64,000 nucleotides of DNA from Heliocidaris erythrogramma (taxonomy: Eukaryota; Echinodermata; Echinoidea; Camarodonta; Echinometridae), in assembly GCA_025617745.1 (NCBI GenBank), contig CM046859.1, forward strand, positions 24,614,006 to 24,678,005. The letters run 5' to 3'. The position numbers and the translations under genes were made by a program. The notes below the pieces were generated by a model that saw nothing but the letters and a program-made list of their open reading frames with translations, searched no databases and was not told the DNA's origin. Position 1 is the stretch's first letter. Each line of letters begins with the position of its first letter. Positions 58,040 through 64,000 of this stretch are shown one piece after another.

Positions 58040-58385
58040 AATTACCATAATGATACAAAAGAGGAATGCTTATAACAACAACAATCACGAAATACATAAA
58101 ACTGAACATAATCACAATAATAGAAAAATCCACCCATCCATAACATTTTCCTTTCAAAATTATGTAAATCATTGATATACAAGAACCTATAAAGGGACCA
58201 AAGGGAATAAAGAGAATTCAAAATTTTGACTCAATATCTTGGTTTCTACACTCCATCTCGAAGTTGCCTTGAAGTTGCCACAAGTGTGTCAGATGCATTT
58301 AGCTATTATTTTCAATCTGTCTGAAAAGGCCATCAACACTAAAAGACCACTATCCAGATAACTTTTCTCTACAGATTCTACAACA
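58040..58385. repeat. Segmental copy of RNF170 intron sequence
   Basis: Resembles 54200-54545 (RNF170 intron 3) in order: gataattaccataatgatac-type start, aaaactgaa(c/t)ataatcacaa, tagaaaaatccacc(c/t), catagaaatcattgatatac-like, ctcaatatcttgg, tgtcag(a)gatgcat, agctattattttcaatctgt, taaaagaccactatccaga. It is either a local duplication or two copies of one dispersed repeat. Confidence 0.6.
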
Positions 58386-60445
58386 CACATTAAACAGTAA
58401 ACGTTTCGATTCACTATTACATCCCAACAGGTGGACATCAAATTGAACTCTTTAATTCTTTCAATCTCCTTTGAAATCGGGTTAGACGTACTTTGCGGGC
58501 TTGTTCGCTCTGCAATATTATGCGTTGCTGCGGCATCAAATAATTCTTATTGTCTAAAAAGTTCGTCTTTAACACAAAATCGTTTTTTACCCTATAATTA
58601 TGAACCTAAATGTTGACATTTCAAAATAAACAGATAAAACGGAATACTCTATATGGTTCTGAAGATTTATTTTGAAGATCTCTCAAAAACTGTTCTTTCA
58701 CAAAATTCTCGTATGCGTAATGCGTTTTAAAAAAGACACTTGGTATTGCTTTTAACATAAATTGCTTTAAAATTGTTATATCCAAACTTATAATTTATTG
58801 ACATATTTTTTGCAAACAACCCTTATCAATCATTTTCTTATGTCTTTACCCTGCATAACTCATATTTTAGCAGAATTGTTTCATTTAATGAAACTACAGA
58901 AGCATATTCATAATGCTAGGTTAAGATTATATTTGTGCTAACTTTTGTTTTGTTTTGTTTTGTTTTCGTTTTTGGTTAAACTATCGTATATTCAGTGAAA
59001 TTGTAAATTCATATATTGTAATTTTGCATGTTTTTTATTTGTAAAGCTATCTCAATTCAGCCAGCCAGCTGCAAAGATATGTTTTAATAAACCTTGAATT
59101 GAATTGAATTGAATGTGCGACATAAATACATCACTTTCGCTAATCGAGCATAGTATGATGACTCCACAAATTTAGCTTTGAATGACAGGTCTTCTCACAG
59201 TTCTTCAAAATCGCTCATGCACGTTTCATAGCTCCCTCACATCAAAGAAGTATTTGCCCCCAATGATACAAGTTTATAAATTTTTAAATGAATTGAGATA
59301 TTCATCATACTTCTATTCATGCTAAAACGGACAAATAAAGTAATAATCGTAAAAGAATAAATGCCATATTAAAAAAATGTCTAAACATATATATTGCCTG
59401 TGTATAGGCAATTATATCCAAGTATATATAAAGACACTTCTCATTTATCTATTATCAAGATGCTTCTTGTTTGTTTTAAATTTCATGACACAAGTTTGAT
59501 GTCAAAGGATTTTTATGATAAAATGTCCAATTTCTCCTGTCAAATAAAGTGATTTTATATGACATGATTTAGATTTTTGTTGTTTGCTTTTGTTGCCCTT
59601 CATTTTGAGGGGAGTTTCCGTCAAATCTCTATGGCTTTATTTGTGTAGAATTGGAGGTTGAGCACAGTAAGCCTACGGACACATTTTCCTGAGGGGGCTG
59701 ACGCCATTTGCCCGAATTTCGACTTTCCAGTTAGTAACGATTTGACTTTTGTTGTGAAATGTACAGAAATGTACAGAATATCATGAGGATAACCAGACAC
59801 ATCGCTGCCTGAATATGAGGTGGTGATTTCCCGAATATAGGAATTTCGAAAATTCGGGGGGGGGGGGGGTCATCCCCTTCCCCCCGCCCGGCAGGATAAT
59901 TTTTCCCATGGAATATGATTTTGTAAATGATTTCGGGAATCCCGCCAACCCTCCATCCACAGGCATTCTCGGAAGAGAGGGGAGAGCAAGGTGGGAGGGC
60001 AGGCTCTCTCAGTCATGGCAATCGGAAAGGTTGGGAGAAGCCTGCAGGATTGTCCTCTCTGGAATATAAAATATTTAGCCGACAGAAAACTTTCCTATTT
60101 TTAAGGGGTTGGGGCGTTTCGGCCCAGTGTACCCGCCCATACGCTTATCAGGAAATACGTTTAAAATGTATCATTCCTAAAATTATATTTGCCTACAATG
60201 ACGCAACGATTTGCCGTGTGCTGTTTCCAACGACAACTATACCCTATAGTATACATGCTACAGCAACATTGTAAACTAAATAGTCCTATTTTTTAACTTA
60301 AACTCATTCAGTTCTAAGTTTTTCTTTTCTTTTATTATCGTTTGACTCCCCTTTCTTTTTTCCCCTTTAACCCCCCCCCCCCCCTTCTCTGGTAGTCAGA
60401 AGGGAAAGTACAAATGTCTTTGTGTGTGTGTGGGGGGGGGGGGGG

Positions 60446-60570
60446 TATACAGTCCCAAGACTTTTTGTAATTGTAAGCTCGCAAATCATCTGGAGTCAGA
60501 TCCGAATATTTCCCTTTGATGGTCCCTTGAAGAACAAAGATTGTTGATCTTTCTGTCACTGACATCAATC
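60446..60570 (-). CDS. Candidate further exon of the YWTD gene (uncertain)
   Basis: After an acceptor-like ctcaag, the minus strand from 60570 in the phase left by the exon at 62049-62327 reads LMSVTERSTIFVLQGTIKGK and then YSDLTPDDLRAYNYKKSWD before C/G-rich simple sequence. Phase and open frame fit, and D.TE..I..(L) is a common turn in YWTD blades, but the YWTD core is missing and the acceptor lacks a good pyrimidine tract. The lower limit is arbitrary. Confidence 0.25.
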
Positions 60571-61544
60571 CTTGAGGTAGGTATTATCCGCTACATCTGC
60601 AAGAAATTAACAGGTCAAGCGTTTGATGTAAATGTGTTAATACGCGGGTTTTGCTATAACGTTTTGAATGATTTCAGTTTCAGTTTATTGTTATGTCACA
60701 TTTTTCAATGTTTTCACAAAATAAATGGTACAAATAAACATGAATTCTAATGTCAGAAACTAGAACAGAAAGTGAGTACTTATATACCTCGTACAATGTA
60801 CCTATTTGTCTGCATGCAGTATTAATTGAAAAGACTTACCTCAAAGAAGAGTGAAATGTGGAGACGCCTATATCTATATAGGTGAAAGCTACGCTTATAA
60901 GTTATAGGCTCTAAATGGTAATACGATTTGAAGAGTGGGAACGAGCAACGGATTACAGCAAATTGTGTATAGATAAAAATAATGTAAATAGCAGAAGCAT
61001 AGTTAAATCGCATTCGAATAAATGTCGTTGGATGTTTAGGGGTGCCACAATAATTTTTGACAAGTTTGCTGACAAGAGACAAGAAAATAAAAGGCCTTCA
61101 TCTTTAAAATTTTGTAAACAGGGGTTAAGCAACCACTTAAATCTGAAAGGAAATTATCAAAATCAGTAAGCGTAAAAATAAATTCTTAACTGATTCTTGA
61201 ATATGCCAATGGAGTAGCTAAGCTGGTCGAGCGGCAGATTTATTTTATCCTTTTCACTCCTCAAATTGAAATTTCTGATGTATTTTACCTTTAAAAACAA
61301 AAAATCCAAGGGAATACAGCAACCTAGCAATAATTTTTTTTTTAAATTTAGAACGTTCCTATTTGGGGGGGGGGGAGCAAAATAAATGAAAACCCTGAGG
61401 AAATGTATTCGAGGAATTTAGTATGGCATTTGCAAGGTAAATTTATGATTTCTTTCGAATGTTCTATACTTTGAAAGTGCTTTTTATCTGTTTATGAACG
61501 GTATATCCCATCTGAGGCGCAAAATTTTACAAGCTCCTGCCTTA

Positions 61545-61569
61545 TGCGACGGGGGGGGGGGGGGGGGGG
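61545..61569 (+). repeat. Poly(G) tract
   Basis: About 20 consecutive G bases in an intron of the YWTD gene. Other homopolymer C/G runs are at 60371-60384 and 60431-60445. Confidence 0.9.
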
Positions 61570-61689
61570 AGCAACTACAGTCAATTAATGGTTAACACTT
61601 TCAAAACGCTATTTGGGGCGTTAAATAGCTAGGTCTAGAACATAATTATGCGAGGGAGTAAAGTGACCGAGATTTAGAAAATTTTCGCG

Positions 61690-61864
61690 TTTCAAACCCT
61701 ATAACACTTTTCTCACGCATTTTTTCCTTGACTGGGGCGCAAAGACGATAACTTTCTTGTATTTCTCTCCCTTTTCTTTCTCTCTTTTGCATTTTTTCGC
61801 TCTCTTCAAATGCCGCCCGGGGCACGTGCCCCCAGTCTGCCCCCCGGTAGATACGCCACTGGCT
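61690..61864 (-). mobile_element. hAT-like terminal sequence fragment
   Basis: On the minus strand CCAGTGGCGTATCTACCGGG followed by GGGCAGACTGGGGGCACGTG resembles the CAGTGGCG-type ends of hAT elements. The opposite end is not seen. It lies in an intron of the YWTD gene. Confidence 0.4.
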
Positions 61865-61961
61865 ACATGGTTCCACGATTTAGGTGATTCATAAATCATA
61901 GAGCCTACATTATGTTTCATTTTAATTTCATTTTTGTTATTAATGTCTATGCCTTCTCCCC

Positions 61962-61992
<31 letters not shown>

Positions 61993-62048
61993 AAAAAACC
62001 AACAGCAACAACCGACAACCACAAACAACAACCACAACAAAAACTGAC

Positions 62049-63270
62049 CATCACGAATCATGATGTCGTGGAAGTCCCAAGCCACAGCGGTAAAGTCGAA
62101 CTCCTGTGCGTTCTCGACATCCGCGGGTATCACGCCGATTCCCCTCCCGTATTTCTTGGCAGAAGCCAGGATACTATTCCAATAAACGTACCCATCATGG
62201 TAGGCCACACCCCTGGGGGCGATGTCAGATCTCTCTAGGAGGACCGTTCGATTTCCGCCGTTCACGTCAATGACCTCAATGGTGCTGTTCTGAAGAGCAG
62301 GCGAGGAGGTAAAGAAAATGCGCTGGCCTAAAAGAAGGTGACAAAAGATTAGGTAATATTTCACTATACTTCCCTATGGCAAATACTCCTGGACAACTAC
62401 TCCCACAACTACCCCCTTGGACAATACCAACGGATAGTTAGCCCCGGGCAAGTACGCCCTTTCAAATTAATCCAAATTACCCCAAAGATACAAATGAGTC
62501 ATTAAGAAGTTATAGTTGTCCGGGGGTAGTCGTCAAGGTGTATCCTATAGATAAGGGTAGTTCTCCGGTAGTCCAGGGAGTAGTCGTTCTTACAGGAGAA
62601 AGAGATCAGTAGATAATGAAACGTTAATTTAAAAAAATGCAAGTGCAGGCCTAGATCTTACTTCTATACAAGAGAAGAACAAAAACGAGAAACCAAACCA
62701 AACTAAATATCGTAAGGGGAAGAGTGCCGGATCCTGGGGTGATAAAAAAAGATGAAAGAGAATATAGGATGGTAAGGAGTTATCATTTTTTTATGATTAT
62801 GGTCATAAATAAGTAGATATTAATATATCGATATATATTGATATAAATTTGACAAATAGACATACAAACAACTATGGCGACTCTCCTGGAAATAAATACG
62901 GAGGACAGCAATGGGGCAATTTGACTTAGCTATATACGCACCGTTATTCTCTCATTTTGATTTTTCACAATATACATATAATTTTGAGTTTCGGGTTAAA
63001 GTTTACCTATTCCTGGGGGGGGGGCTGGATAGGCCCTATATAATTTTATATTTCTTAATTATCCTCAGTCTGTGATTACATGCAGTAGAAAGGTTTGTAA
63101 TATTTTCATAACGACAAACATTACAATTGAACTGTTTCCATAGAAACCAACCTTTTCTGTCCCAGGCCACGCCCATGATGGACAGTGAATCATCGTAAAG
63201 GAGGATTTTCTGGTCACTACCGTCTACCATCATCCGATAAATTGCAGTCGTGTTCGTCACCAAAAGATAA
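62049..63270 (-). CDS. LDL-receptor-type YWTD propeller protein (two internal exons, partial)
   Basis: Minus-strand exons 63270-63152 (39 codons with split ends) and 62327-62049 (92 codons) join in frame across a GT/AG intron (WDRK|GQRIFF). The peptide has repeated blade signatures of the YWTD six-bladed propeller: TTAIYRMMVDGSDQKILLYD, GQRIFFTSSP ... IEVIDVNGGNRTVLL, and IAPRGVAYHDGYVYWNS. This fold is typical of LDL receptor and LRP extracellular parts, where it handles ligand release and presentation. The gene enters from the right edge and probably continues left. With no EGF or LDLR-A module in view, the particular family member cannot be named. Donors gttggt and gtcagt are both weak, so the exon ends need transcript support. 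Confidence 0.65.
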
Positions 63271-64000
63271 CTGTATGATATGAATTAGTGAAGAAATGTA
63301 ATATATTAAATACTCCCCGACATGCAACGTAAAGTGCAAGGATACTACATTACAGGTATCTGCTAGATCTTACAAATATTAGTTTTTCCGAAAAAATTTC
63401 TGCGCCGACAAACAAAGTTTTCTCTCCCTTGGGCTTTATTAATGAATAGCAACGCAGGTGGCGGGCAAATTATGAGTTCGTCAGAGCCATTCATACACAG
63501 AGTTTGACTAACGCAGTTTCAGTTGAGCACAACATAGCGTATACTAGTATTCCTGTGTTGCATGCTTGCCTAGCAAAGCAACATGACTGTGTCATGTTGT
63601 TACCTGCTGGAGACGAGTTGGCCAAACTATGACTGTATAGATTGCTGTGGTTCGTGGACCTGTTATTTCCATATCGCTCCTCGCGTATGTGAATTGGTTT
63701 AGTGGTCGATTGACACTCTGGTCTGCAACGATGCCCAGGGTTCAATCCCGAGAAGCGTGTTTTTGAATCGTGTCGTTAAAGGTCTTTCGCAAACGTAAAT
63801 ATTTCATTATAACATTAAGTTTTGCCTGTGAGCTATTTTTTGCCGTTTTGATTTGATTTTATTTGTTTCCACGTTCAGTTTACATATAATGTATGTACAA
63901 TGAGAAAGCAAATATATACGTATATAAATCAAATGGCATAATACAAAGGGTAATAATAACAGCTCAGTATAGTAAATATTTTCCAGTAGTAATAGTAAAC
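63271..64000. other. Right-edge sequence, intron or upstream of the YWTD exons
   Basis: AT-rich, with a tRNA-like head at 63683-63760. I see no further exon of the YWTD gene before the window ends. Confidence 0.55.
63683..63760 (+). repeat. tRNA-like SINE head
   Basis: A box TGGTTTAGTGG at 63695-63705 and B box GGTTCAATCCC at 63739-63749, 33 bases apart, as in tRNA-derived SINEs. The acceptor ends do not pair, so it is not a working tRNA. Confidence 0.6.

Larger units (their letters stand above)
56841..60429. other. Intergenic region between RNF170 and the YWTD gene
   Basis: AT-rich sequence with an inverted-repeat element at 57240-57565, a segment near 58040-58380 that resembles RNF170 intron sequence at 54230-54545 (shared tgatatac, ctcaatatcttgg, ccatct, aaagaccactatccag), and a poly(G) run at 59855-59868. 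Frames at 58431-58616, 59781-59966 and 59927-60274 are not convincing. Confidence 0.55.

Noticed and set aside
61699..62364. 221-codon frame read as one uninterrupted gene
   Set aside because: Only 62049-62327 is exon. After the donor the frame runs into poly(A)/poly(C) sequence and a transposon end, giving low-complexity residues.
63491..63745. 84-codon minus-strand frame at the right edge
   Set aside because: It overlaps the tRNA-like SINE head and has no domain.
1..64000. CRISPR array, prophage, operon or bacterial origin
   Set aside because: Genes are intron-split with animal-type proteins; no spaced direct repeats or bacterial gene organisation were seen.

Overview
The window looks like nuclear DNA from a marine invertebrate deuterostome, most likely an echinoderm and perhaps a sea urchin. 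The supporting signs are AT-rich sequence, intron-rich genes orthologous to vertebrate single-copy genes, many acatgta motifs, long poly(C)/poly(G) runs, vertebrate-type TTAGGG repeats and very dense short palindromic elements. The species is inferred, not proven; a hemichordate or mollusc is not excluded.

Layout. 1-1777 (minus): first exon of a gene leaving the window on the left, with a hydrophobic N-terminus resembling the peroxisomal ABC transporter ABCD3/PMP70, plus an interstitial telomeric repeat. 2209-8156 (plus): seven-exon PAXX (non-homologous end joining), head to head with the first gene. 8213-12800: repeats, including a LINE 3' end. 12805-13800 (plus): intronless Tctex1-domain dynein light chain. 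19537-31922 (minus): nine-exon RAD23 (ubiquitin receptor and nucleotide excision repair). 32060-40770: a dense nest of short transposons. 40774-46705 (minus): three-exon MED26 (Mediator subunit). 52911-56710 (minus): five-exon RNF170 (ER E3 ligase). 62049-63270 (minus): two exons of a YWTD (LDL-receptor type) propeller protein running past the right edge.

The genes do not form an operon or a cluster with one function; they are mostly housekeeping genes. PAXX and RAD23 both act in DNA repair, but by different pathways. Perfect CRE palindromes lie upstream of RAD23 and MED26, and CRE-like sites upstream of RNF170.

The most interesting material is between and inside the genes. Four short motifs have the box order of type I hammerhead ribozymes (CTGANGA, then GAAA, then an NUH triplet) with complementary flanks. 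Two share one core but have different, still complementary stem I sequences. The clearest copy lies in a 179-bp insertion with 12-bp flanking direct repeats, as expected for Penelope-like or retrozyme-like elements. Also notable are a three-level nest of insertions whose empty sites can be read in the same window, a pair of TTAA-flanked palindromic elements, a GC-rich double palindrome, and a SINE tail that supplies the intronic part of a RAD23 splice donor. No intact transposase or reverse transcriptase was found. All gene models rest on reading splice signals and family similarity by eye.
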